Source: Plumapathes pennacea (Eukaryota; Cnidaria; Anthozoa; Antipatharia; Myriopathidae). From it: 64,000 nucleotides of DNA. The position numbers and the translations under genes were made by a program. Under the pieces are notes generated by a model. It worked only from the letters and a program-made list of their open reading frames with translations, ran no database searches and was not told where the DNA came from. Shown here piece after piece: positions 63,866 through 64,000 of this stretch. Numbering within the stretch: the stretch's first letter is position 1; each line of letters starts with the position of its first letter. Where the stretch lies: contig OZ038469.1 of NCBI GenBank assembly GCA_964036295.1, forward strand, positions 3,364,067 through 3,428,066, in the 5' to 3' direction.

Positions 63866-64000
63866 CTGTCAACGTCAAGAAAAGCTTCATTTACAAATGT
63901 CATTTTTATAACGGTCAGTACAGTCCTCCTTGAAATAAAGCTGCATTGAAGTTATATCTCAATTAGCACCTTGTGAACAACTGCATACAAAATGAAGCGC

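Overview
The window is animal nuclear DNA. Genes are spliced with canonical GT/AG introns, poly(A) signals are present, and AT-rich intergenic DNA carries decayed transposable elements. The gene content fits a cnidarian, most likely an anthozoan such as a coral or sea anemone: a secreted alpha-carbonic anhydrase, a cytochrome b5-fused front-end desaturase and an expanded LRR-Roco family. That assignment is inferred; no species marker is visible. Every gene I can support is on the minus strand.

Left part (1-10.5 kb). A secreted alpha-carbonic anhydrase, rebuilt here from seven exons, runs off the left edge (3677 down to 1). A two-exon, 462-residue cytochrome b5/front-end fatty-acid desaturase follows (8397 down to 5842) with a long AT-rich 3' flank. 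From 8.7 to 10.5 kb I see no gene.

Right part (10.5-64 kb). This is a tandem array of four intact large genes plus the last exon of a fifth that enters from the right edge. Each gene has one very long exon encoding leucine-rich repeats, a Roc GTPase, a COR-like region and a Cys-rich (CPxC...CPxMTC) tail. Two short downstream exons follow in compatible phase 1 and encode a trypsin-like serine protease domain with an intact His/Asp/Ser triad. The predicted product is an LRR-Roc-COR-protease fusion of about 1,214 to 2,570 residues, with no signal peptide or membrane segment and so probably cytosolic. The paralogues differ sharply in number of 46-residue (138 bp) LRR doublets: about 29, 19, 5 and 4. 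Recent doublet expansion, higher-order repeats and chimerism between paralogues are visible.

Spacers between the genes are also repeated. A common segment C sits at the 3' side of genes 1, 3, 4 and 5, and a truncated copy lies between genes 1 and 2. Segment C joins a class A spacer upstream of genes 1 and 2, or a class B spacer upstream of genes 3 and 4. Comparing units exposes inserted elements: a poly(A)-tailed retroinsertion, a 2.5 kb element with inverted repeats, a MITE with long terminal inverted repeats, and LINE reverse-transcriptase remnants.

The strongest candidate for an undescribed system is the LRR-Roco-protease array. It looks like a family of rapidly diversifying intracellular sensors (LRR), each with a GTPase switch (Roc-COR) and a proteolytic output. 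The domains are read directly from sequence; the immune or surveillance role is inference.
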